Source: an uncultured Actinomycetes bacterium (GTDB lineage: Bacteria; Actinomycetota; Actinomycetes; Actinomycetales; Microbacteriaceae). From it: a stretch of DNA of 64,000 bases. Under the pieces are notes generated by a model. That model ran no database searches, was not told the DNA's origin, and was given only the letters and a program-made list of their open reading frames with translations. Both the position numbers and the translations under genes were made by a program. This document shows, piece after piece, positions 57,026-64,000 of this stretch (positions within the stretch are counted from its first letter, which is position 1; each line of letters begins with the position of its first letter). The stretch lies in contig CAIXMB010000094.1 of assembly GCA_903920435.1 (NCBI GenBank), positions 1 to 64,000 of the forward strand. The letters are read 5' to 3'.

Positions 57026-59202
57026 GCCTCGACCCCGGCGTGCACGTCGTCCGGATCCACCCGCCAGACCTTCTGCGGACCGGTCGCCGTGTTGACGAAC
57101 CCCCAGTCGCGCACATGGACCGTGTCGGGCATCCGGTCGACGACCTGCTGGGTGAGGAAGATGCCCGAGTCGCGGTTGGTGCCCTGCAGCTGGAAGGCGA
57201 GGTTCACCGCGTCGCCCCACAGGTCGTAGGCGATGTGGCTCTGGCCCACGAGCCCGCTCGTGACGGTTCCCGTATCGATACCCGCACGGATGCTGAGGCT
57301 CGTGCCGTGCTTGCCGCCGTAGCGCTCGGCGATCCGCTCGAGCTCCATCGCGAAGTCGACCATGCGGCGGGCGTTGTCCACGCGCGGGATCGTGAGGCCG
57401 CAGCTCGCGAGGTAGCCGGCGCGCGTGGTGCGCACGCGCTCGACGCCGTACCGGTCGGCGGCCTCGTCGAAGGCGCGGATGATCTCGTTGAGCTTCTCGA
57501 GCGCATCCTCCGAGGGCAGGCCGCGGCTGAACGCCTCGAACCCGACGATGTCCGCGAACAGCACGGACACCTCCTGGTGGTCGAGCACGATGGTCTGCGC
57601 GCCCTCCTTGTACTTCTTCACGAGCGGCTCGGGCATGAGCGAGAGCAGGAGCCGCTCGTTCTCGGCCTGCTGCTCCTCGAGCAGGGTCGCCTTCACCTGC
57701 AGGCTACGGCTCATGTCGTTGAATGCCGCGCCGACGTCCGCGAGCTCGTCGCTCGTGCCCGCGTCGACCTGCACTCCCGTCTCGCCCGCGGCGATGCGGC
57801 GCGCGGCGTCGCGCAGGCGCCGCACCGGCCGCACGATCACCCCCGCGATGACGAGCGAGAGCAGCGACACCAGGAGCACGATGATCGCCGACGACAGGAC
57901 GAGGTTGCGAGTGAAGTCGTCGACCGGCGCGAACGCCTCCGAGCTGTCGATCTCGGCGACGATCACCCAGTCGAGCCCGTGCAGGTCGAGCGGCGCGTAG
58001 GCGGCGATGGTCTCGCTGCCGAGGTAGCCGACGGCGAGGTTGGTGCCGGTCTTGCCCTCGGCGGCGGTGCTGACGGCATCCGTGCGCACCGGCTGCACGA
58101 GCAGGGTGTTCCCCGTCTCGACGGCCTGCCGGGCCGCTTCGGGCGGAGTGCCCGCCTCGATCGCCTGCTTCTCGTAGTCGTCGGGGTGTTCGATGAGGTC
58201 GCGCGACGCCGACCGCATGAGGTTGTCCTGCGCACCGACGATGTACGTCTCGCCCGTGCGCCCGAGGCCGCTCGCCTCCCAATCGCCGCCGCCCGTCATG
58301 ACCTGGTTGATCGCCGCCACGGGCAGCTCGACGGCGAGCGCTCCGACGATCGTGCCGTCGACTGCCACGGGCGTGACCGCCCATGCCGCCGGCACGCCGA
58401 GCGACGGCGGGTAGTCGGCGAAGTCGGTGAACTCGACGGTGTCGGCGACGTTGCCGGTGAGCGCGGCGGAGTACGCGGCGGCGAGGTTGGTGCGCTGCAG
58501 CGGTCCGGTGTCGAGGTTCGTGCCGAGGTCGACACCCTTGTATGCGGTGTAGACGACGTTGCCCTTGGTGTCGAGCAGCAGCACGTCCTCGTAGGTGAAG
58601 AGCTCGGTCATCCGGCGGAAGTAGTCGTGGTACAGCGCGTGCGCCTGCGACCACTCGCTGCCGTCGCCCGCGTCGTCGACGGCTATCGCATCGGCGAAGC
58701 TTGCGGCCTTGGCCGTGTAGTTGAGCTGCAGGTAGGCCTCGGCGGGGTCGGTGGGCACGAGCGTCGACGCGTCGACGGTGGCGCCCGTCGCGCTCGCGAG
58801 CTGCGGCCCGAAGGTGCCCGTGTAGTACGCCTGCAGCGTGGCGCGCTCGTCGGCGGTGAGCTCGCGGCCTTCCAGATCGGCGAAGCCCGCGGAGAACGCC
58901 TGCACCGCCTCGCGCACGCTCTCCCCCCGCGCGTTCAGCAGGAGGGTGCTCTCGATCGTGTCGAACAGATCCTGCATCTCGCGGGCCCGGGAATCACGCA
59001 CCTCGACGAGGCGGTTGAACGCGGCATCCCTGAGCGAGTCCCGCCCGTTCACGTAGCCGATGAGCCCCACGACCACGCTCGACGCCACGCTCACCAGCAG
59101 CAACCTGATGAGCAGGATCGAACGGATGCTCAGCCCGGCCTTCATCGTCGTGCTGGGCAGCACGATCGTGCCCTGTGCGGGCGGAATGGGCGGGGTTGAC
59201 AC
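57022..59202 (-). CDS. Cache-HAMP receptor with class III cyclase-like domain
   Basis: A 726-residue sensor. It has a short cytoplasmic start, membrane helix 1 (about 28-50), a large extracellular double-Cache-like domain (about 55-425), helix 2 (about 433-455), HAMP (about 456-508), a short coil, and a class III nucleotide cyclase homology domain (about 543-717). Asp551 (FADIVGF) is the first metal ligand, and YDLWGDAVN (659-667) keeps the Asp and Asn. However, the second metal Asp is Ala595 (RTTRAGYL), the purine-selecting Lys position is Arg591, and the transition-state Arg is Gln671. Activity is doubtful. It overlaps the channel gene by 4 bases. Confidence 0.85.
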   Translation of the reverse strand: MSTPPIPPAQGTIVLPSTTMKAGLSIRSILLIRLLLVSVASSVVVGLIGYVNGRDSLRDAAFNRLVEVRDSRAREMQDLFDTIESTLLLNARGESVREAVQAFSAGFADLEGRELTADERATLQAYYTGTFGPQLASATGATVDASTLVPTDPAEAYLQLNYTAKAASFADAIAVDDAGDGSEWSQAHALYHDYFRRMTELFTYEDVLLLDTKGNVVYTAYKGVDLGTNLDTGPLQRTNLAAAYSAALTGNVADTVEFTDFADYPPSLGVPAAWAVTPVAVDGTIVGALAVELPVAAINQVMTGGGDWEASGLGRTGETYIVGAQDNLMRSASRDLIEHPDDYEKQAIEAGTPPEAARQAVETGNTLLVQPVRTDAVSTAAEGKTGTNLAVGYLGSETIAAYAPLDLHGLDWVIVAEIDSSEAFAPVDDFTRNLVLSSAIIVLLVSLLSLVIAGVIVRPVRRLRDAARRIAAGETGVQVDAGTSDELADVGAAFNDMSRSLQVKATLLEEQQAENERLLLSLMPEPLVKKYKEGAQTIVLDHQEVSVLFADIVGFEAFSRGLPSEDALEKLNEIIRAFDEAADRYGVERVRTTRAGYLASCGLTIPRVDNARRMVDFAMELERIAERYGGKHGTSLSIRAGIDTGTVTSGLVGQSHIAYDLWGDAVNLAFQLQGTNRDSGIFLTQQVVDRMPDTVHVRDWGFVNTATGPQKVWRVDPDDVHAGVEA

Positions 59203-59228
59203 GGGTTCACTTTAGCCACCGGGGGCAG

Positions 59229-61088
59229 CTACTGCACCTGCTGCGCGTAGAGCGACGAGTACATGCCGCCGGCGGCGAGCAGCTCGGTGTGCGTGCCGTG
59301 CTCGACCACCCTGCCCGCGACCACCACGAAGATGACGTCGGCATCGACGACGGTGGAGAGCCGGTGCGCCACCGCGATGGTCGTGCGGCCGCGCGACGCG
59401 GTGTCGAGCGCCTCCTGCACGACCCGCTCCGAGATCGAGTCGAGCGCACTCGTGGCCTCGTCGAGGATGAGCACGGCCGGGTCTTTGAGCAGCACGCGCG
59501 CGATGGCGATGCGCTGCTTCTCGCCACCGGAGAGGCGGTAGCCGCGCTCCCCCACCACCGTGTCGTACGCGTCGGGGAACGACACGATCGTGTCGTGGAT
59601 GTTCGCGGCCTTCGACGCCGCCACGAGCTCGTCGAGGGTCGCGTCGGGTTTGGCGTACCTGAGGTTGTCGGCGATCGTGGCGTGGAACAGGTAGGTCTCC
59701 TGACTCACGATGCCGATGTTGCGCACGAGCGAGTCGGCCTCGAGGTCGCGCACGTCGTCGCCCGCGAACAGCACCCGGCCGGATGTCACGTCGTGCAGCC
59801 GCGGGATCAGGTAGCTCACCGTGGTCTTGCCCGCGCCCGACGGTCCCACGAACGCGGCGAACTGGCCCGGCTCGATGGTGAGCGAGACGCCCTTGAGTGT
59901 CGCCGGGCTGTCGCTCGGGGCATCCGGATAGCGGAACACCACGTCGTCGAACTCGATCCTGCCGAGGTCGGGGGTGCGCACGGCGTGGGCGTCGGGCTTG
60001 TCGGTGATGGCGGGCACGAGGTCGAGGTACTCGAAGATGCGGGCGAACAGCGCCGACGAGGTCTGCAGGTCGAGCGCGACGCGCAGCAGCCCGAGCAGCG
60101 GGAACATCAGGCGCGCCTGCACCGTGGTGAAGGCCACGATGGTTCCCGCCGTCACATCGACGCCGCCCGTGATGAGGTAGGCCGCGACGATGTAGATCAC
60201 CGCGGGGATGATCGACAGGAAGATGTTGACCATCGCGAAGAACCACTGGCCGCTCATCTGCTGGCGCACCTGCAGCGAGATCTGGTTCTGGTTCTCGGCC
60301 TCGTAGCGCGCGGTCTCGGCCTTCTGCTGGTTGAAGCTCTTGGCCAGGAGGATGCCCGAGACGCTCAGCGCCTCCTGGGTGATCGCGGTCATGTCGCTCA
60401 GCGACTCCTGCGTCTTGGTCGCGATGCGCGCGCGCACCTGGCCGACGCGGCGCTGGGCGATCACGAGCACGGGCAGCAGGATCACCGCGACGATCGTCAG
60501 CTGCCAGCTCAGCACGAGCATGCTCACGAACGCCGCGATCACGGTCACGGTGTTGCCGATGACGCTCGAGATCGTGTTGCTCAGCACGCCCGCCACGCCG
60601 CCGACGTCGTTCTGCAGCCGCGACTGGATGATGCCGGTCTTCGTGCGCGTGAAGAACGCGAGCTCCATGGCCTGCAGGTGGCCGAAGAGCCGGATGCGCA
60701 TCGCCCCCATCACCTTGTTGCCCACGTTCGCCGTGAGCCAGGTCTGCCAGACGCCCAGTGCCGCCGACAGCACGAGGAGGCCGACCATCGCCCCCACGAG
60801 CTCGAGCAGCACGGGCACGTTGGGCCCGCCGGTCGGCGGGAAGAGGCCGACGTCGAAGAGCTGCTTGGTGAGCAGCGGGGGGAGCACCCCGAGCCCGGCG
60901 CTCACGAGCACGAGCACGATGGTGACCGTGAGGGCTGTGCGGTGCGGTGCGAAGAGCCCCATGATGCGCTTCAGCAGATCGGGGATCTTCGGCGCCTGGG
61001 CATTCGCCGCCCGCTGCGCCGCGGCGTCGCCGCCACTGACCCGGCCGCCGCGGCCGCCCCCGCCCCCGCCGCCGTGCATTCCGCTCAT
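59229..61088 (-). CDS. ABC exporter (MsbA/LmrA-type, fused membrane and ATPase domains)
   Basis: A 619-residue half-transporter. It has a glycine-rich N-terminus (1-20), six helices (about 55-340), then the nucleotide-binding domain: Walker A GPSGAGKTT, Q-loop VSQETYLF, signature LSGGEKQRIAIARVL, Walker B VLILDEATSAL, His switch VAHRLST. It would act as a homodimer exporting lipids, drugs or peptides; the substrate is unknown. It stands alone, with the inverted-repeat region upstream. Confidence 0.9.
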   Translation of the reverse strand: MSGMHGGGGGGGRGGRVSGGDAAAQRAANAQAPKIPDLLKRIMGLFAPHRTALTVTIVLVLVSAGLGVLPPLLTKQLFDVGLFPPTGGPNVPVLLELVGAMVGLLVLSAALGVWQTWLTANVGNKVMGAMRIRLFGHLQAMELAFFTRTKTGIIQSRLQNDVGGVAGVLSNTISSVIGNTVTVIAAFVSMLVLSWQLTIVAVILLPVLVIAQRRVGQVRARIATKTQESLSDMTAITQEALSVSGILLAKSFNQQKAETARYEAENQNQISLQVRQQMSGQWFFAMVNIFLSIIPAVIYIVAAYLITGGVDVTAGTIVAFTTVQARLMFPLLGLLRVALDLQTSSALFARIFEYLDLVPAITDKPDAHAVRTPDLGRIEFDDVVFRYPDAPSDSPATLKGVSLTIEPGQFAAFVGPSGAGKTTVSYLIPRLHDVTSGRVLFAGDDVRDLEADSLVRNIGIVSQETYLFHATIADNLRYAKPDATLDELVAASKAANIHDTIVSFPDAYDTVVGERGYRLSGGEKQRIAIARVLLKDPAVLILDEATSALDSISERVVQEALDTASRGRTTIAVAHRLSTVVDADVIFVVVAGRVVEHGTHTELLAAGGMYSSLYAQQVQ

Positions 61089-61203
61089 TGCTTCACCTTA
61101 CGACTCGGGCATGCCCCCGCCGCGCGCTGTTCGCTGCGGGCGACCGCGGCGTCGCGCCTCCCGCCCGGGCGTTCCCGCGCCCGGCCGCCGCCCGGCCCCA
61201 CCC

Positions 61204-61290
61204 TTCCGAAATGACGGAGCCTGTGAGCCGGATGCCCGCGCGAACCGCCTGCCGTGGCATCCGGCCGCCCGTATCTCCGTCATTTCGGAA
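61204..61290. repeat. Nested inverted repeat
   Basis: Outer arms of 16 bp (61204-61219, TTCCGAAATGACGGAG, and its exact complement at 61275-61290) enclose inner arms of 10 bp (GCCGGATGCC at 61227-61236 and GGCATCCGGC at 61256-61265). It lies between the exporter start and the end of the CUT1 operon. It could be a terminator-like cruciform or a small mobile or REP-like element. No ORF lies inside. Confidence 0.75.
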
Positions 61291-61340
61291 CGGGGAAGGG
61301 TGCGGGGGCCGTGGCGTGGCGGGACGCGACGCAACGACGA

Positions 61341-61368
61341 AGGGCGGCTCCCCGCGGGGAGCCGCCCT
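61341..61368 (-). terminator. Perfect palindrome after the second CUT1 operon
   Basis: A 28-bp perfect palindrome (arms AGGGCGGCTCCCCG and complement, no loop bases). It ends 15 bases past the MalG-like permease stop at 61383, so it is the likely operon terminator. As RNA it would fold with about 12 GC-rich pairs and a small loop. No U tract is evident. Confidence 0.7.
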
Positions 61369-61382
61369 CGACACACGCCGCG

Positions 61383-62357
61383 CTAGCCCTTCGTGGCGCC
61401 CGCGAGCAGGCCGCGCACGAAGAACCGCTGCAGCGCGAAGAACACGATGAGCGGCACGACGATGGCGATGAAGGTACCCGCCGACTGCAGGTACCACTGG
61501 TTGCCCCACGTGCCCGAGAGCGAGTTGAGCGTCTGGGTGATCGGCAGGGAGGAGGTTGGCGCGAAGATCGTCGCCACCAGCAGGTCGTTCCACACCCACA
61601 GGAACTGGAAGATCGCGAACGAGGCGATTGCCGGCGTCGCCAGCGGCAGGATGATCCGGAAGAAGATCTGCCCGTGCCCGGCGCCGTCGACGCGCGCCGC
61701 CTCGATGACGTCGCCCGGGATCTCGCTGATGAAGTTGTGCAGCAGGAAGATCGCCAGCGGCAGCGCGAAGATCGAGTGCGCGATCCACACCGTCGCGAAG
61801 CTGTGGTCGACATCGCGCAGCGCGAAGCCCGGGAAGATGCCGACCCCGTTGATCGTGAGGCCCCGGGAGAAGAGGCTCAGGAGCGGCACGAGAGCCATCT
61901 GCAGCGGAACGATCTGCAGCGCGAAGACGAAGATGAAGAGCATGTTCTTGCCCTTGAACTCGATCCACGCGAATGCGTAGGCGATGAGCGACGCGACGGC
62001 GATGGGGATGAGCGTCGCCGGGATCGTGATCGCCAGTGAGTTGATGAACGACTGGCCGAGAGACAGCGCCGTGCCACCCGAGTTGAGTGCCTCGAAGTAG
62101 TTGTTGAGCGTGAATCCGGGGTTGACGAAGACCGTCCACCAGCCGGTCGTGTTGCTGTCGGCGCCGGGGCGGAACGACGTGACGAAGAGCCCGAAGGTCG
62201 GGATCGTCCAGAGGATGGCGATGAGGATCGCGACCAGGGTCGCGCCGCGCGAGCTCAGGCGCTTCTGGGCGTCCTTCTCGTTCCGTGCGGTCTGCCGCGC
62301 CACCTCGCGCTTCGACCGGGGGTCGACAGCGGGCACGGGCGTGGTGATGGCGGTCAT
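61383..62357 (-). CDS. CUT1 sugar ABC permease, MalG-like (second system)
   Basis: A 324-residue permease with a charged cytoplasmic N-terminus (1-35) and six helices. The EAA loop is GDVIEAARVDGAGHGQIFFR, followed by FQFLWVWNDLLVATIF, typical of alpha-glucoside or maltose-type MalG subunits. The ATG overlaps the MalF-like stop as ATGA. The substrate is probably an oligosaccharide, not defined here. Confidence 0.92.
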   Translation of the reverse strand: MTAITTPVPAVDPRSKREVARQTARNEKDAQKRLSSRGATLVAILIAILWTIPTFGLFVTSFRPGADSNTTGWWTVFVNPGFTLNNYFEALNSGGTALSLGQSFINSLAITIPATLIPIAVASLIAYAFAWIEFKGKNMLFIFVFALQIVPLQMALVPLLSLFSRGLTINGVGIFPGFALRDVDHSFATVWIAHSIFALPLAIFLLHNFISEIPGDVIEAARVDGAGHGQIFFRIILPLATPAIASFAIFQFLWVWNDLLVATIFAPTSSLPITQTLNSLSGTWGNQWYLQSAGTFIAIVVPLIVFFALQRFFVRGLLAGATKG

Positions 62358-63664
62358 CGGATCTCCCTCTGCTTCTTGATCTGCCGTGCGTTGTAGATGA
62401 TGAGCGGTAGTACGAAGATGAACAGCACCACCGCGAGGGCCGCCGAGTGGCCGTAGCTCTGGAACCGCTGCTGCTGGTTGACCATCTCGAACCCGAGCAC
62501 CGAGGTGTTCGCCCGGCCGCCGGTCATGACCGCGACGATGTCGTAGACCTTGAGCGCCGCGATGGCGATGGTCGTGAGCACCACGATCAGCGAGGAACGG
62601 ATGCCCGGCACCGTCACGTTGATGAACGACTGCCAGGCGGTGGTGCCGTCGAGCGCCGCGGCCTCGAGCTGCTCGGCCGGCACGCCCTTGATCGCCGACG
62701 ACAGGATGACCATCGCGAAGGCGGTCTGGCTCCACACGAAGACGACCAGGAGCATGAAGGTGTTCACGAGGGGCTGAGCATCGAGCCACGACACCGGCTG
62801 GCCGCCGAACGCGGTCACGATGGCGTTGAGCAGACCGATCTGCTCGCCCTGGCGGAAGTCGTAGACGAACTTCCAGATGATGCCCGCGCCGACGAACGAG
62901 ATCGCGTACGGCATGAACACGATGACCTTGAGGAACTTCTCACCGCGCGACCGGTCGACGAGCGCCGCGTAGGCGAGCCCGATGACCGTCGCGAAGACCG
63001 GGGCGATGAGCACCCAGATGACGGTGTTGATGACCGACCAGAAGCCCTCGGGGTTGGTGAAGACCCACACGTAGTTCTCGAGCCCGACGAACTTGGTGGT
63101 CGTCTTGTCGAAGAACGACTGGAACAGGGTCGCGATCGTCGGGTAGACCAGGCCGACCAGCAGCAGGATCGCGGCGGGCGCCGTGAAGATGATCAGCTGG
63201 AAGAGGTAACCGGCGCCCTGCCGCGAGCGGTAGTCGAAGAAGAAGAGCGCACCGCCGAGCACGATCGCGATGATCAGAACGAAGATGAACGAGTTCTGGT
63301 AGGGGCGAAGGAGCATGAAGGCGAGCGCGGGGATGACGAAGCACGCGGCGAGGCGGAGGTAGAAGTACCCCTTGCCGGAACGCGGTGCGTACTCGATGAG
63401 CACGAGGATCAGCGCGACGACGGCACCGAACACGGCGAGGATGAGGGGGATCTGCGCGAGCGGCGGCAATCCGCCCAGCCACACGAACAGGCTGTTCAGC
63501 GAGAATCCGAGCGACACCGGTCGGGCATCCGGGTTCGGCTGCTGGGTGATCAGGAAGATGAAGGCGGCGATCACGGCGATCACCGTGACGGCGGCGACTA
63601 TCGCGGCGGTCTGGCGCGAGGGCACCTTGCGCCGGGCGTCCAGCTCCGGGGTTGTGGCAGTCAT
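62354..63664 (-). CDS. CUT1 sugar ABC permease, MalF-like, with extra N-terminal membrane region
   Basis: A 436-residue permease. The C-terminal about 290 residues are a normal MalF-like subunit (EAA loop AEQLEAAALDGTTAWQSFINV). The first about 150 residues add about four more helices (around 20-40, 72-92, 103-121, 125-147), unlike the roughly 310-340-residue norm. The ATG at 63664 is preceded by AAAGGT. A hairpin separates it from the binding-protein gene. Confidence 0.9.
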   Translation of the reverse strand: MTATTPELDARRKVPSRQTAAIVAAVTVIAVIAAFIFLITQQPNPDARPVSLGFSLNSLFVWLGGLPPLAQIPLILAVFGAVVALILVLIEYAPRSGKGYFYLRLAACFVIPALAFMLLRPYQNSFIFVLIIAIVLGGALFFFDYRSRQGAGYLFQLIIFTAPAAILLLVGLVYPTIATLFQSFFDKTTTKFVGLENYVWVFTNPEGFWSVINTVIWVLIAPVFATVIGLAYAALVDRSRGEKFLKVIVFMPYAISFVGAGIIWKFVYDFRQGEQIGLLNAIVTAFGGQPVSWLDAQPLVNTFMLLVVFVWSQTAFAMVILSSAIKGVPAEQLEAAALDGTTAWQSFINVTVPGIRSSLIVVLTTIAIAALKVYDIVAVMTGGRANTSVLGFEMVNQQQRFQSYGHSAALAVVLFIFVLPLIIYNARQIKKQREIR

Positions 63665-63719
63665 GGGCTTACCTTTCGAGTACAACGTTGGACTCTGAGA
63701 GCAACCACGCTAGCTCAAG

Positions 63720-63753
63720 GGTGAGGGCCCCCGCCGCAGCGGAAGCCCTCACC
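63720..63753 (-). terminator. Intercistronic hairpin after a sugar-binding protein gene
   Basis: GGTGAGGGC (63720-63728) pairs with GCCCTCACC (63745-63753), 26 bases past the binding-protein stop and before the permease start. It has the same arrangement as 40678-40714 and probably lowers permease relative to binding-protein expression. Confidence 0.65.
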
Positions 63754-63778
63754 TCATCGAGCACGTGGTGCGGTGGTG

Positions 63779-64000
63779 CTAGTTGTCGTAGCCAGCCTGG
63801 ATGTCGGAGAGCACCGTGTCGGTGTCGCGTCCGTCAATCCAGTTGACCATGCCCTTCCAGAACGACCCGGCGCCGACAGTCGACGGCATGAGGTCGGATG
63901 CGTCGAAGCGGACCGTGGTGTTCGGGTCCTGCAGGAGCTTCATCGCGTCGGTGAGCAGCGGGCTCGAGGCCTTCGAGGGGTCGGCCTTCAGGTTGGCGGA
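63779..64000 (-). CDS. CUT1 sugar-binding protein, C-terminal end (partial)
   Basis: The last 73 residues of a protein whose start lies beyond the right edge. The stretch (SSPLLTDAMKLLQDPNT, FDASDLMPSTVGAGSFWKGM, ending DIQAGYDN) matches the C-terminus of SBP_bac_1-type sugar-binding proteins of alpha-glucoside systems. It is the first visible gene of the second CUT1 operon. Confidence 0.8.
   Translation of the reverse strand, partial: SANLKADPSKASSPLLTDAMKLLQDPNTTVRFDASDLMPSTVGAGSFWKGMVNWIDGRDTDTVLSDIQAGYDN

Overview
The window is high-GC DNA with dense, often 4-bp-overlapping genes and many GTG/TTG starts. Protein families and gene content point to an actinobacterium, most likely a member of the Microbacteriaceae (inferred from gene content, not proven). 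No phage, insertion sequence or CRISPR array was seen. No gene-free stretch exceeds 300 bases. The longest are 61089-61382 (nested inverted repeats), 45898-46117 (arabinose control region) and 18260-18475 (LacI control region).

Layout. 1-3800: the end of an exported protein, pta-ackA on the minus strand, and the small SRP RNA (ffs). 3848-11309: tRNA-Ser(GGA), a small membrane protein, a HerA-like ATPase, a PAP2 / saccharopine-dehydrogenase-like / GNAT operon, a Bcr/CflA-type MFS transporter and a ROK regulator. 11341-18259: a minus-strand xylo-oligosaccharide operon (CUT1 binding protein, two permeases, GH3, GH43), with a divergent LacI regulator at 18476. 19552-23060: xylA, xylB and an acetyl-xylan-esterase-like gene on the plus strand. 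23080-28360: a Gfo/Idh/MocA oxidoreductase and a CUT2 monosaccharide ABC transporter. 28548-32899: a second ROK regulator and another CUT2 transporter with a half-size ATPase. 32896-37305: a 1469-residue repeat surface protein. 37481-41866: a third CUT2 transporter whose permease carries an RDD-like N-terminal domain. 41991-47128: araBAD and a LacI regulator. 47138-54174: an amino-acid permease, a GT39/GT2-GtrA pair, and metB-cbs. 54272-55595: a DUF3105/DUF305 pair. 55592-59202: a Cache-HAMP-cyclase-like receptor overlapping an MscS-type channel with a cyclic-nucleotide-binding-like domain. 59229-64000: an ABC exporter and a second CUT1 sugar importer that runs off the right end.

How it works together. 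About 36 kb (11.3-47.1 kb) looks like an arabinoxylan superlocus. Extracellular oligosaccharides enter by the CUT1 system and are cut inside the cell by GH3 and GH43 enzymes. Acetyl groups are removed by the esterase. Released or imported xylose and arabinose pass through XylA/XylB and AraA/AraB/AraD to xylulose 5-phosphate. Two ROK and two LacI regulators, with operator-like palindromes at several promoters, suggest layered sugar-specific control. Pta-AckA would handle acetyl-phosphate and acetate overflow.

The most unusual items are the translationally coupled Cache/cyclase-like receptor and MscS-CNBD channel, in which both nucleotide-handling sites are degenerate; the RDD-ABC permease fusion; and the 87-bp nested inverted repeat at 61204-61290.
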